In this document: positions 10,305 to 19,131 of the stretch, in pieces
Layout: every line of letters starts with the position of its first letter
Numbering within the stretch: the stretch's first letter is position 1
From: Saccharopolyspora montiporae
Lineage (GTDB): Bacteria; Actinomycetota; Actinomycetes; Mycobacteriales; Pseudonocardiaceae
Direction of reading: 5' to 3'
Assembly: GCF_015209505.1 (NCBI RefSeq)
Contig: NZ_JADEYC010000014.1
Location: 62,001-126,000 of the forward strand
Length of the DNA stretch: 64,000 bases
Translations under genes and position numbers: made by a program
The notes under the pieces: generated by a model
Database searches by the model: none
What the model was told of the DNA's origin: nothing
What the model saw: only the letters and a program-made list of their open reading frames with translations

Positions 10305-10637
10305 TTCTCGTGTTCGCCCCCTCGACCGGGTGGTCAGGACCCCCGAATCAGGTGAGCGGCTGTATCTGTGCGGGCCGTTCGCCCCTCTTTCCCACAGGAC
10401 GAGGCAGTGGCGAAGGAGGACGCATGGCGGTGCGGCGATCGGAACGGCGGAGGCGCGGAGCGGGGGCGGCCGCCGCGCGGGGCCTGCGGTCCGCGGGGAT
10501 TCTCCTGGCAGGTGGTGCGCTGGGGCTCGGCAGCGTCGTCGGCGGCGCACCGCTGCGGTTCGCGGGCCCGCGCCCGCAGATGTGGCGTTGGCGATGTAGC
10601 GGTGTGCGCGGGGCGGTTCCGGCAGTACCGTCGCGAC
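10305..10637 (+). other. Gene-poor spacer with an orphan ribosome site and possible gene remnant
   Basis: No credible complete gene between aceA and the oxidoreductase. A near-perfect ribosome site AAGGAGGA precedes an ATG at 10424. From there the frame reads an arginine-rich N-terminus and a hydrophobic, alanine/glycine-rich stretch (RSAGILLAGGALGLGSVVGG) resembling a twin-arginine or ordinary signal peptide. It then runs without a stop into the oxidoreductase gene in the wrong frame, so it is read as a likely remnant of a secreted-protein gene or as chance. Confidence 0.3.
10626..10631 (+). promoter_or_regulatory. Putative -10 box (leaderless start) of the flavin oxidoreductase gene
   Basis: TACCGT lies 6 bases before the ATG at 10638, with no ribosome site between. 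Confidence 0.45.
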
Positions 10638-11684
10638 ATGATCCTGGAACGAGACGTTCCGGTGCTGGCCGCGCCGATGGCCGGGGGCATCTCCACGCCG
10701 GAGCTCGTGGCCGCGGTGGGGTCCGCCGGTGGATTCGGGTTCTTGGCCGCCGGCTACGCGACCAAATCCGCTGTGGCCGAGCAGGTGTTGGAGACGCGCA
10801 AGCACACCGAGGACTTCGGCGTGAACCTGTTCGTGCCCGGTCCGCGGTCCGGCGCGGATCTCGGTCCGTACCGGGAGCGGATCGCCGCGCAGGCCGCGCG
10901 GTTCGGTGCCCGTGCGGGCGAACCGGTGTGGAACGACGACGAGTACGCGGCCAAGGTGGACCTGGTGGTCGCCGAGCGCGTCCCGGTGGTCTCGTTCACC
11001 TTCGGCTGCCCCGACGAGTCCACTGTGGATCGGTTGCACGACGTGGACACCGAGGTGGTCGTCACGGTGACCACGCCGGAGGAGGCCCAGCAGGCGGCCC
11101 GCGCCGGTGCGGACATGCTCTGCGTGCAGGGCGCCGAAGCAGGCGGGCACCGCGGTTGCTTCACCGACGACGCGGTCTCCGCGGGTGGTGGTCCGCTGTA
11201 CGGGTTGCTGCCGGCGTTGCGGGCGGTGCGTGCCGAGGTGGACCTGCCGCTGATCGCCGCGGGAGGTTTGGTGCGCGGCGAGGACGTGGCCGGAGTGCTG
11301 TCGGCGGGCGCGGTGGCCGCGCAGCTGGGCACCGCGTTCCTCGTCTGCGACGAAGCGGGTACCGGGCCGGCCCAGCGCGCCGAGATCGCGGCAGGGGAGC
11401 GGGAAACCGTGCTCACCCGGTCGTTCACCGGTCGTCCGGCGCGGGGATTGCGCAACCGGTTCATCGACGAGAACGAGGCGTTCGCCCCGGCCGCCTATCC
11501 CGAGATCAACCAACTGACCAAACCGCTGCGCGCTGCGGCGAGCGCAGAGGGGGATCCCGAGGCGCTGTCCCTGTGGGCCGGACAGGCTTACCGGCAGGCG
11601 CGCGCCATGCCCGCCGCGGATCTCGTGCGCCGCCTTCGCGATGAGGCGCGCGATGCCATGGCCCAAGCGCGGACGCGGTTGTGA
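10638..11684 (+). CDS. Nitronate monooxygenase-family flavin oxidoreductase
   Basis: FMN-dependent TIM-barrel enzyme of the 2-nitropropane dioxygenase/enoyl reductase-like group, 348 residues. The N-terminus VPVLAAPMAGGISTPELVAAV, the central CVQGAEAGGHRG and the phosphate-binding AAGGLVRGEDVAGVLSAGA and GTAFL segments are diagnostic. Members oxidise nitronates or act as NAD(P)H:quinone/flavin reductases; the actual substrate is not decidable. ATG at 10638 starts right before the conserved first strand. The stop overlaps the start of the MOSC gene by 4 bases (GTGA), so the two are translationally coupled. Confidence 0.85.
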   Translation: MILERDVPVLAAPMAGGISTPELVAAVGSAGGFGFLAAGYATKSAVAEQVLETRKHTEDFGVNLFVPGPRSGADLGPYRERIAAQAARFGARAGEPVWNDDEYAAKVDLVVAERVPVVSFTFGCPDESTVDRLHDVDTEVVVTVTTPEEAQQAARAGADMLCVQGAEAGGHRGCFTDDAVSAGGGPLYGLLPALRAVRAEVDLPLIAAGGLVRGEDVAGVLSAGAVAAQLGTAFLVCDEAGTGPAQRAEIAAGERETVLTRSFTGRPARGLRNRFIDENEAFAPAAYPEINQLTKPLRAAASAEGDPEALSLWAGQAYRQARAMPAADLVRRLRDEARDAMAQARTRL

Positions 11685-12373
11685 ACCCACCGGACCACGT
11701 GGCGGGAACCCGGGGCGCTGCGGGCACCGTCGCTTCGGTGAACGTGGCGCAGGTGCGCACCGGCGGGTGGACCGGCCGGGTCGGGCGCACCGGGATCGAC
11801 AAGCGCCCGGTGTCGTCGCCGGTGGTCTTCGGCCCGACCGGGGTCGGCGGGGACGCCGTCTGCGACACCCGGCACCACGGCGCCTGGTACCAGGCGGCGT
11901 ACGCGTTCGACCTCGATGAGCTGGAGCACTGGTCCCAGCGGCTGGACACGCGCTTGGTGCCGGGCAACGCGGGGGAGAACCTCACGTTGCACGGGTTCGA
12001 CAGCAGCTCGGCCGTGCTGGGTCAGCGGTTGCGCATCGGCGGTGCGGTGCTGCGGGTCACCGGCCCGCGCACGCCCTGCTCGGTGTTCGCCGGGTTCTGG
12101 GACGAGCCGCGGCTGGTCCGCAGCTTCACCGAGCGCGGCCGGACCGGCGCCTATTTCGCCGTCGAGGAAGCAGGCGAGGTCGCGGCCGGCGACGTGGTCC
12201 AGGTGCTGAGCACCCCGGAGCACGGCGTGCGGGTGCACGAGGTGTTCGCGGTGAACATGCACGGGCGGGCCGACCTCGCCGAGCACGTGCGCGGCGGGCT
12301 CGGTTCCCTCCCGGAGGCGTGGCGGGACCAGACGACCCGCTCGCTGCGTCGGTACGGGATCGCGGTGACCTGA
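11681..12373 (+). CDS. MOSC domain-containing protein
   Basis: 230-residue protein consisting of one MOSC (molybdenum cofactor sulfurase C-terminal) domain, most like YiiM. It shows GNAGENLTLHG and the conserved cysteine motif TGPRTPCSVFAGF used for cofactor binding. YiiM-type enzymes reduce N-hydroxylated bases with molybdenum cofactor and an electron-transfer partner; the coupled upstream flavin oxidoreductase could be such a partner, which is inference only. GTG at 11681 overlaps the upstream stop. Confidence 0.85.
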   Translation: MNPPDHVAGTRGAAGTVASVNVAQVRTGGWTGRVGRTGIDKRPVSSPVVFGPTGVGGDAVCDTRHHGAWYQAAYAFDLDELEHWSQRLDTRLVPGNAGENLTLHGFDSSSAVLGQRLRIGGAVLRVTGPRTPCSVFAGFWDEPRLVRSFTERGRTGAYFAVEEAGEVAAGDVVQVLSTPEHGVRVHEVFAVNMHGRADLAEHVRGGLGSLPEAWRDQTTRSLRRYGIAVT

Positions 12374-12426
12374 CCGGCAGCGGCGCGGAACAGCCTCCGG
12401 GTACCGGGTGCGGCCTGGACGATCGG

Positions 12427-13449
12427 TTATCGCGGCGGGTCGTCCGCGGGGGTGCGGCGGCACTCGATGATCGCGTAGCCGTTGTCCAGCGGCGTGACGT
12501 CCTCGACGGTGAGCCAGGCGCGTTCGGCGAGGTGCTGCATGCCGTCGAGGCCACGCATCCTGCCGCCGACGTAGACCATCATCCGCAGGTCGAGCTCGGT
12601 GAACGTCTGCATCAGCTCGGAATCGGCCAGGAACTCCACGATGAGCACCCGGCCGTGCGCCCCGGCGGCGGGTGCGCAGTTGCGCAGGATCTGCACCGCG
12701 TCCGCATCGTCCCAGTCGCCGAGCACGTCGCAGAGCACGACCGCGTCCGCGGTGATGGTCAGCGGTTCGAAGAAGTTCGCCACGACCACATCGGTGCGCT
12801 CGGCGACCCCCTGCTCGGCGAAGTACTCGGTGGCGTGCTGCGCGGGACCGCGCAGGTCCAGCAGCACACCCGACGTGCCCGGGTTGGCCTTGAGGATCTC
12901 GGCCAGGAGCACCCCTTTGCCGCCGCCCACGTCGGCGATCCGGACGTACGCCGACCAGGGGTGCGCGATCGCGACAGCGGGGGCGATGCCCTGTGCCTTG
13001 GTCTCCATCAGCGAGTCGAAGGAATCGGACAGTTGCGGACTGCTGCCCAGGTCTTCCCAGAACGACCGGCCGAACGCGGCCGGGTAGGCGCGGTGGTGCC
13101 CGCGCACCTGCTCGACGAGTTCCACGAAGGCCAGGTCCGCTCGGCCCACCGCGCCGTCCAGGTCCAGCCACGGCTGCAACCCGCCCGGTGCGTCACGGCG
13201 CAGCGCGTCCGAGCCCTCGTTCGGGCCGAACACATCGCGCTCGGGTTCGGTGAAGATGCCCCGCTGGACCAGGAACCGCAGCACCCGGGCGAGCGCATCG
13301 GCCTCGGCGCCGCACCGCCCGGCGATATCGGCCGCCGCGACCGGGCCGTCGCGCACCACGTCGGCCACGCCGAGGGTCGCGACCGTGCGGATGGTCAGCG
13401 GGGTGGCCAGGTCCGCCATCGCCCAGATGTCCGGTGGCTCGTCGGCCAT
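12427..13449 (-). CDS. SAM-dependent O-methyltransferase (acetylserotonin/polyketide type)
   Basis: 340-residue class I methyltransferase of the small-molecule O-methyltransferase family. An N-terminal winged-helix dimerisation domain (about residues 10-100, TPLTIRTVATLGVADVVRDG) precedes the SAM-binding fold with ADVGGGKGVLLAEILKANP and DVLGDWDDADAVQILRNC. These enzymes typically methylate phenolic natural products, but no biosynthetic genes are adjacent, so the substrate is unknown. The ATG at 13449 is preceded by TACCCT at leaderless distance; an in-frame upstream extension is arginine-rich and not conserved in character. The pattern DLxxxVxxGGRxRxxDG at the C-terminal side is intact. Confidence 0.82.
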   Translation of the reverse strand: MADEPPDIWAMADLATPLTIRTVATLGVADVVRDGPVAAADIAGRCGAEADALARVLRFLVQRGIFTEPERDVFGPNEGSDALRRDAPGGLQPWLDLDGAVGRADLAFVELVEQVRGHHRAYPAAFGRSFWEDLGSSPQLSDSFDSLMETKAQGIAPAVAIAHPWSAYVRIADVGGGKGVLLAEILKANPGTSGVLLDLRGPAQHATEYFAEQGVAERTDVVVANFFEPLTITADAVVLCDVLGDWDDADAVQILRNCAPAAGAHGRVLIVEFLADSELMQTFTELDLRMMVYVGGRMRGLDGMQHLAERAWLTVEDVTPLDNGYAIIECRRTPADDPPR

Positions 13450-13456
13450 GTCGAGC

Positions 13457-13462
13457 AGGGTA
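13457..13462 (-). promoter_or_regulatory. Putative -10 box (leaderless start) of the O-methyltransferase gene
   Basis: TACCCT on the minus strand ends 7 bases before the ATG at 13449. Confidence 0.45.
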
Positions 13463-13558
13463 CGGGCGCCCGCGCGCGGACGCGGGGCGGCGCGCGTCGC
13501 GCACCGGTGCACGGGTGGGGCGCGGCGGTACGGTGGCGGCGACCGGGGGAGGGCGCGG

Positions 13559-13993
13559 ATGACCGATGCCGCAGAGCTGGACCGCCAGGACTTGGCCGAT
13601 GGTGTCGACCAGCAGGTGGTGGCGGCCGTGGTCGATGTGTGCGGGCGGGTGCTGCTGCTGCGCCGCCCGCCGGACGACGCCCGGGGCGGGGAGTGGGAGT
13701 TCCCCGGCGGGAAGGTCGATCCCGGCGAGGACCTGATGACCGCGCTGCGCCGCGAAGTGTTGGAGGAGACCGGGCAGACGATCAGCGCGGTCGGCGGCTA
13801 CCTGGGTTCGTTCGACTACATGACCGCCGCGGGCAGGCACAACCGGCAGCACACCTGGTCGGTCACCGTCGTCGCGGACGCGCCGGTGGTGCTCACCGAG
13901 CACGACGCGCACAGCTGGGTCGCGGACAGCACCGCCCGCCCGCTCGGTCCGGAACTGCAGGTCCAGCTCGAACAGCACTACAAGCAGCGCTGA
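13559..13993 (+). CDS. NUDIX hydrolase (MutT-like)
   Basis: 144-residue NUDIX enzyme that would hydrolyse a nucleoside diphosphate linked to another group. The NUDIX box is complete: G-x5-E-x7-REVLEETG (starting GGKVDPGEDLMTALRR). The downstream region and the size resemble MutT/8-oxo-dGTP hydrolases, and the sequence WEFPGGKVDPGE is the MutT subfamily pattern, so sanitising oxidised nucleotides is likely but not certain. ATG at 13559 follows GGGGAGGGCG. It is divergent from the methyltransferase. Confidence 0.85.
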   Translation: MTDAAELDRQDLADGVDQQVVAAVVDVCGRVLLLRRPPDDARGGEWEFPGGKVDPGEDLMTALRREVLEETGQTISAVGGYLGSFDYMTAAGRHNRQHTWSVTVVADAPVVLTEHDAHSWVADSTARPLGPELQVQLEQHYKQR

Positions 13994-14105
13994 TATGTGA
14001 GCGACATCACCCTGTTGTAGGCTGCCGGTGCGAGGCAAAGATTGGAACACCGAACATTTGGGGTCCGATTAATTCCGGCGCTGCGGCGGGAAGGTGCGGT
14101 GCGTG

Positions 14106-15605
14106 ATGACCAACGAGCTGGAGCACTTCATCGCGGGCGAGCGGGTCGCCGGCCGATCCGGGAACTCCGGTGATGTGTTCGACCCGAACACCGGTGCGGT
14201 GCAGGCTCGCGTTCCGCTGGCGTCCGCGGCCGAGGTCGCCGCGGCGGTCGACGACGCCGCTGCCGCGCAACCGGACTGGGCTGCGCGCAACCCGCAGCAG
14301 CGCGCCCGGGTGCTGATGCGCTTCGTGCAGCTCATCGAACGCGAGATGGACGACCTGGCCCGGCTGCTGTCGGCCGAGCACGGCAAGACGATCCCCGACG
14401 CCAAGGGCGACATCCAACGCGGTCTGGAGGTCGTCGAGTTCGCCACCGGCATCCCGCACCTGCTCAAGGGCGAGTACAGCGACAGCGTCGGTACCGGCAT
14501 CGACACCTACTCGCTGCGCCAGCCGCTGGGCGTGATCGCCGGGATCACCCCGTTCAACTTCCCCGCCATGATCCCGCTGTGGCAGCTGGCCCCGGCGATC
14601 GCGTGCGGCAACTCGTTCGTGCTCAAGCCGTCCGAACGCGACCCCTCGGTGCCGCTGCGCCTGGCCGAGCTGCTCATCGAAGCCGGCTTGCCGCCCGGCG
14701 TGTGCAACGTCGTCAACGGCGACCGGGTCGCGGTGGACGCACTGCTGACCGACGACCGGGTGCAGGCGGTGGGTTTCGTCGGATCTTCGGACATCGCCGA
14801 GCACATCTACTCCACGGCCGCCGCGCACGGCAAGCGCGCGCAGTGCTTCGGCGGCGCCAAGAACCACCTCATCGTGATGCCCGACGCCGACCTGGACCAG
14901 GCTGCCGATGCGCTCATCGGCGCCGGTTACGGCTCGGCCGGGGAGCGCTGCATGGCCGTGTCGGTAGCGGTCCCGGTGGGCGAGACCACCGCCGACGCGC
15001 TCATCGAGAAGCTCGCCGAACGCGCGGGAAAGCTCAAGGTGGGCACCAGTTCCGATCCGGACGCCGACTTCGGCCCGCTGATCACCGCGCAGGCCCGGGA
15101 CCGGGTGCGCGAGCTGATCGGTTCCGGGGTGCGGGAAGGCGCCGACCTCGTGGTGGACGGCCGCGACTTCGCGCTGCCCGGCAACGAGGACGGGTTCTTC
15201 CTCGGCGCCACGCTGTTCGACCGGGTCAGCACCGACATGCGCATCTACCGCGAGGAGATCTTCGGGCCGGTGCTGGCGGTGGTCCGCGCCGCCGATTACG
15301 CGGAGGCCGTGCGCCTGCCCAGTGAGAACGAGTTCGGCAACGGGGTCGCCATCTTCACCCGGGACGGCGACACCGCCCGCGAGTTCGTGTCCCGCGTGGA
15401 CACCGGCATGGTCGGCGTGAACGTGCCGATCCCGGTGCCCATCGCGTACCACACCTTCGGCGGCTGGAAGCGGTCCGGATTCGGCGACCTCAACCAGCAC
15501 GGCCCGGACTCGATCCGGTTCTGCACCAAGACGAAGACCGTCACCTCCCGCTGGCCGTCCGGGGTCAAGGAAGGCGCCAGCTTCACCATCCCGACGATGC
15601 GCTGA
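14106..15605 (+). CDS. mmsA: CoA-acylating methylmalonate-semialdehyde dehydrogenase
   Basis: Oxidises methylmalonate semialdehyde with NAD and CoA to propionyl-CoA, the last step of valine (and thymine) catabolism. The 499-residue aldehyde dehydrogenase has the nucleotide-binding GFVGSS motif and the nucleophile Cys282 in GSAGERCMAVSVAV, the exact MmsA context. Unlike other aldehyde dehydrogenases the usual glutamate base region (ELGGKN) reads CFGGAKNH, which is the CoA-dependent family's signature. ATG at 14106 follows GGGAAGGTG. It is the first gene of a four-gene valine operon. Confidence 0.95.
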   Translation: MTNELEHFIAGERVAGRSGNSGDVFDPNTGAVQARVPLASAAEVAAAVDDAAAAQPDWAARNPQQRARVLMRFVQLIEREMDDLARLLSAEHGKTIPDAKGDIQRGLEVVEFATGIPHLLKGEYSDSVGTGIDTYSLRQPLGVIAGITPFNFPAMIPLWQLAPAIACGNSFVLKPSERDPSVPLRLAELLIEAGLPPGVCNVVNGDRVAVDALLTDDRVQAVGFVGSSDIAEHIYSTAAAHGKRAQCFGGAKNHLIVMPDADLDQAADALIGAGYGSAGERCMAVSVAVPVGETTADALIEKLAERAGKLKVGTSSDPDADFGPLITAQARDRVRELIGSGVREGADLVVDGRDFALPGNEDGFFLGATLFDRVSTDMRIYREEIFGPVLAVVRAADYAEAVRLPSENEFGNGVAIFTRDGDTAREFVSRVDTGMVGVNVPIPVPIAYHTFGGWKRSGFGDLNQHGPDSIRFCTKTKTVTSRWPSGVKEGASFTIPTMR

Positions 15606-15624
15606 CCGCCGAAGGGAGGCAGCC

Positions 15625-16797
15625 GTGTCCCTCGCAGCCCCGGCCGAACCGGCCTCGCCGTTCGACCTCACCGATGACCAGCGTGCGATCCAGGCCGCCG
15701 CGCGGGAGTTCGCCGGCGAGCAGCTCGCCCCGCACGCGCTCGACTGGGACCGGGACGAGCACTTCCCGGTCGACGTGGTGCGCGCCGCCGCCGCGGTGGG
15801 CATGGGCGGGGTGTACATCGACGAGCAGCACGGCGGCAGCGGACTGGGCAGGTTCGAGGCCGCACTCGTCTTCGAGGAGCTGGCGGCCGGGGATCCGGCC
15901 GTGGCCGCCTACATCTCGATCCACAACATGTGCGCCGGGATGGTCGACCGGTTCGGCACCGAGGCGCAGCGCGCCCGCTGGCTGCCCGAGCTGTGCAGCA
16001 TGCAGCGGCTGGCCAGCTACTGCCTCACCGAACCCGGCGCCGGGTCCGATGCCGCCGCGCTGACCACCCGGGCCGTCCGGGACGGGGACGACTACCTGCT
16101 CACCGGGGTCAAGCAGTTCATCTCCGGCAGCGGCGCCGCCGACCTGTACGTGGTCATGGCCCGCACCGGCGAGGACGGTCCCGCCGGCATCTCCGCGTTC
16201 CTCGTCGAAGGCGGGGCCGACGGGCTGTCCTTCGGGCCTGCCGAACGCAAGATGGGCTGGCACGCCCAGCCCACCCGGCAGGTCGTTCTCGACGGGGTCC
16301 GAGTACCGGGCGACCGGCTGCTCGGCGAGGAGGGCAGCGGGTTCCGGATCGCGATGGCCGGTCTGGACGGCGGTCGGATCAACATCGGCGCCTGCTCGCT
16401 CGGCGGGGCGCGTGCCGCGCTGGACCAGAGCCTCGGCTACGTCAAGGAGCGCAGCGCCTTCGGCTCGGCCATCGCCGAATTCCAGGCCATCCGGTTCAAA
16501 CTCGCCGACATGGCCACCGAACTCGAAGCGGCCCGGCTGCTGCTGTGGCGGGCCGCCGCGGCGCTGGACGTGCGGGATCCGCAGGCCACGCGGCTGTGCG
16601 CGATGGCCAAGCGGCTGGCCACCGACACGGGGTTCCGGGTCGCCGACGAAGCCCTTCAGATCCACGGCGGATACGGATACCTTGCCGAGTACGGCTTGGA
16701 GAAGATCGTCCGCGACCTGCGGGTGCATCAAATCCTCGAAGGAACCAACGAGATCATGCGCCTGATCATCTCCCGGGGTCTACTCGACGCCCGGTAG
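15625..16797 (+). CDS. Acyl-CoA dehydrogenase, probably isobutyryl-CoA dehydrogenase
   Basis: FAD enzyme of 390 residues that oxidises an acyl-CoA. Domain order is all-alpha N-terminal (to about 115), beta-barrel (YCLTEPGAGSDAA marks its start) and C-terminal helical bundle. The catalytic base is the glutamate of HQILEGTNEIM, the position used by short- and branched-chain dehydrogenases. Its place between mmsA and 3-hydroxyisobutyryl-CoA hydrolase points to isobutyryl-CoA as substrate. GTG at 15625 has GAAGGGAGG at good distance, 19 bases after mmsA. Confidence 0.9.
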   Translation: MSLAAPAEPASPFDLTDDQRAIQAAAREFAGEQLAPHALDWDRDEHFPVDVVRAAAAVGMGGVYIDEQHGGSGLGRFEAALVFEELAAGDPAVAAYISIHNMCAGMVDRFGTEAQRARWLPELCSMQRLASYCLTEPGAGSDAAALTTRAVRDGDDYLLTGVKQFISGSGAADLYVVMARTGEDGPAGISAFLVEGGADGLSFGPAERKMGWHAQPTRQVVLDGVRVPGDRLLGEEGSGFRIAMAGLDGGRINIGACSLGGARAALDQSLGYVKERSAFGSAIAEFQAIRFKLADMATELEAARLLLWRAAAALDVRDPQATRLCAMAKRLATDTGFRVADEALQIHGGYGYLAEYGLEKIVRDLRVHQILEGTNEIMRLIISRGLLDAR

Positions 16798-16837
16798 GCC
16801 GCCGGTGATCGGGGCGCGGAACACAGGAGTCACAGGC

Positions 16838-17887
16838 ATGGCAGAGCCCGAGATCACGCTCCGCGAACAGGGAGCGCTCGGCCGCATCACGCTCAACCGC
16901 CCGAAGGCGATCAACTCGCTGACGCTGGACATGGTCCGCGACATGCACGCCGCGCTGCGCGCATGGCGCGCGGACGACCGGATCCGCGCGGTGCTCATCG
17001 ACGGTGCGGGAGAACGCGGGCTGTGCGCGGGCGGGGACGTGCGCTCGCTGCACGATGCGGTCAAGGCCGGTGACGAGGCCGCCGCGGAGACCTTCTGGGC
17101 CGAGGAGTACCAGCTCAACGCCGCGCTCGGGGCCTACCCGAAGCCGGTGATCGGGCTGATGGACGGCATCTGCATGGGCGGTGGGGTCGGCGTCAGCGCG
17201 CACGGCTCGCACCGCGTGGTCACCGAGCGCTCCAAGGTCGGCATGCCCGAGGTGGGCATCGGATTCGTGCCCGATGTCGGCGGCACCTTCCTGCTGGCCC
17301 GCGCACCCGGCGAGCTCGGCACGCACCTCGCGCTGACCGGCGCCCCGGTGACCGGGGCCGACGCCGTGCTGTGCGGGCTGGCCGACCAGCACGTGCCGAG
17401 CGCCTCGCTGCCCGAGCTCATCGACGCGCTCGGCTCCGAGCAGCTCGCCACCGACGGGGTGGACGCGGTGCTGGCCAAGTTCGCCGAACCCGTGCCGGAC
17501 GCGCCGCTGGCCGTGCAGCGCGGGTGGATCGACGCCGCCTACGCCGCTGCGGACGTCCCCGGGATCCTGCAGCGGCTGCGCGACCGTCCCGAACCGGAGG
17601 CGCAGGCGGCCGCGGACACCATCGCGCAGAAGTCCCCGACGTCGCTCAAGGTCGCGCTGCGCGCGGTGCGCACCGCGCCGGACACGCTGCCGGCGGCGCT
17701 GCAGCAGGAGTACCGAGTGGCCACGGCGTGCGTGCGCATCGGCGACTTCGTGGAAGGCGTGCGGGCCACGCTGGTGGACAAGGATCATGCCCCGAGGTGG
17801 GACCCGGCCACCCTCGACGAGGTCGACGAGCAGCGCGTCGAGCAGTTCTTCCGGCCCCTCCTCGGGGAACCGGACATCACCGGCTGA
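16838..17887 (+). CDS. 3-hydroxyisobutyryl-CoA hydrolase
   Basis: Crotonase-fold thioesterase of 349 residues that releases free 3-hydroxyisobutyrate from its CoA ester in valine breakdown. Length and the signature GGGVGVSAHGSHRVVTERSK through MPEVGIGFVPDVGGTFLL match the HIBCH branch; true enoyl-CoA hydratases are about 260 residues and lack the long C-terminal half. The oxyanion-hole segment LCAGGDVRSLHDAV is present. ATG at 16838 follows ACAGGAGT at 8 bases. An enoyl-CoA hydratase for the intervening methacrylyl-CoA step is not in this operon. Confidence 0.88.
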   Translation: MAEPEITLREQGALGRITLNRPKAINSLTLDMVRDMHAALRAWRADDRIRAVLIDGAGERGLCAGGDVRSLHDAVKAGDEAAAETFWAEEYQLNAALGAYPKPVIGLMDGICMGGGVGVSAHGSHRVVTERSKVGMPEVGIGFVPDVGGTFLLARAPGELGTHLALTGAPVTGADAVLCGLADQHVPSASLPELIDALGSEQLATDGVDAVLAKFAEPVPDAPLAVQRGWIDAAYAAADVPGILQRLRDRPEPEAQAAADTIAQKSPTSLKVALRAVRTAPDTLPAALQQEYRVATACVRIGDFVEGVRATLVDKDHAPRWDPATLDEVDEQRVEQFFRPLLGEPDITG

Positions 17888-17930
17888 GCGGGGTCCGGCC
17901 CGGCCGTCCGACGGAGGAAGGGAAACGACA

Positions 17931-18821
17931 ATGGCTGTCATCGGATTCATCGGGCTCGGCCACATGGGCGGGCCCATGGCGCGGAACCTGGTCGAGGCCG
18001 GGCACGAGGTGCGCGGGTTCGACCTGGCGCCGGGAGCGCTGGAGGCGGCTGCGGCGGCCGGCGTGCGCACGGTGCCCTCGGTCGCCGAGGCCGTCGGCGG
18101 TGCCGAGGCGGTGCTGACCATGCTGCCCAGCGGCGAACACGTGCTCGACTGCTACCCGGACGTGTTCGCCGCCGCGGCTCCCGGCACCCTGCTCGTCGAC
18201 TCGTCCACCGTCGACGTCGCGCACGCGCGCAAGGCGCACGAGCTGGCCGGTGACGCCGGGTTCGGCATGCTCGACGCGCCGGTCTCCGGCGGTACCGCCG
18301 GAGCCGAGGCCGGGACGCTGACCTTCATGGTCGGTGGGGCCGAGCAGGACTACCTCCGGGCGACCGGCCTGCTGGAACCGATGGCGCGCAAGACGATCCA
18401 CTGCGGCGGCCCGGGCAACGGTCAGGTCACCAAGATGTGCAACAACCTCGTGCTCGGCGCGTCCATGATCGCGGTGAGCGAGGCGTTCGTGCTCGGCGAG
18501 CGGCTCGGCCTCTCGCACGAGGCGCTCTACGACGTGGCATCGGTGTCCACCGGGCAGTGCTGGGCGCTGACCACCAACTGCCCGGTGCCCGGTCTGGTGG
18601 AGACCAGCCGCGCCGAACACGACTACGAACCGGGGTTCGCGGCCGCGCTCATGCTCAAGGACCTGAAGCTGGCCGCCTCGGCGGCCGAGCACAGCGGCAC
18701 GGACACCGCGGTCGGCCACCTCGCCACCGAGCTGTACCAGCGGTTCAACGACGAGGGCGGCGGACACCTCGATTTCGGCGCGATCATCGAGTCGGTGCGG
18801 GGGCGTTCCGGGCAGGTTTGA
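17931..18821 (+). CDS. mmsB: 3-hydroxyisobutyrate dehydrogenase
   Basis: NAD-dependent dehydrogenase of 296 residues converting 3-hydroxyisobutyrate to methylmalonate semialdehyde, which MmsA then uses. The Rossmann motif GFIGLGHMGGPMARNL opens the protein, followed by the substrate-binding DAPVSGGTAGAEAGTL and the catalytic lysine in GNGQVTKMCNN, all in family positions. ATG at 17931 follows GGAGGAAGGG. It closes the valine operon and is followed by a hairpin. Confidence 0.95.
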   Translation: MAVIGFIGLGHMGGPMARNLVEAGHEVRGFDLAPGALEAAAAAGVRTVPSVAEAVGGAEAVLTMLPSGEHVLDCYPDVFAAAAPGTLLVDSSTVDVAHARKAHELAGDAGFGMLDAPVSGGTAGAEAGTLTFMVGGAEQDYLRATGLLEPMARKTIHCGGPGNGQVTKMCNNLVLGASMIAVSEAFVLGERLGLSHEALYDVASVSTGQCWALTTNCPVPGLVETSRAEHDYEPGFAAALMLKDLKLAASAAEHSGTDTAVGHLATELYQRFNDEGGGHLDFGAIIESVRGRSGQV

Positions 18822-18824
18822 CCG

Positions 18825-18860
18825 GCCACCCCGCCGGGGGATGGCGAAGCCCGGGGTGGC
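18825..18860 (+). terminator. Terminator of the valine operon
   Basis: 9-bp stem GCCACCCCG / CGGGGTGGC with an 18-base loop, starting 4 bases after the mmsB stop. No T-run follows. Confidence 0.65.
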
Positions 18861-18883
18861 GTGAGAGCGCGCGGAGCCGGGCG

Positions 18884-18889
18884 TACTCT
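18884..18889 (+). promoter_or_regulatory. Putative -10 box of the small membrane protein-RNase-barstar operon
   Basis: TACTCT lies 8 bases before the GTG at 18898, the usual distance for leaderless transcription here. Confidence 0.5.
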
Positions 18890-18897
18890 GGCGCCTT

Positions 18898-19131
18898 GTG
18901 TTGGAGTGGCTGGTCGCGTGGTGGGACGGTGTCGAGCTTTGGCTCGTGCAACTCCCCTATCCGCTACAGGTGACCCTGGTGTTGGCGGTGTTGCTGCCGC
19001 TGGCCTGGGGGCTGGCCCGGCTGATCGACCGGGGCGTCGATCGGCTCGGCGCGAAGCTGACCCGGGTCAGCGACGCCGAACCGCCGGTGGGTCGGCGCGA
19101 CGCCGACCGGGGCCGGGAGGAACCGGCGTGA
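18898..19131 (+). CDS. Small membrane protein of unknown function
   Basis: 77-residue protein with a tryptophan-rich N-terminus (MLEWLVAWWDGVELWLVQLP), one strong membrane helix (VTLVLAVLLPLAWGLARLI) and a charged cytoplasmic tail. Similar small proteins sit next to secreted ribonuclease genes in actinomycetes, which is recollection rather than a search result. It overlaps the RNase-like gene by 4 bases (GTGA), so the two are co-translated. No function can be assigned. Confidence 0.7.
   Translation: MLEWLVAWWDGVELWLVQLPYPLQVTLVLAVLLPLAWGLARLIDRGVDRLGAKLTRVSDAEPPVGRRDADRGREEPA

Noticed and set aside
12427..13449. Part of a natural-product gene cluster (O-methyltransferase)
   Set aside because: No synthase, oxidase or glycosyltransferase genes are adjacent; neighbours are housekeeping-type genes.
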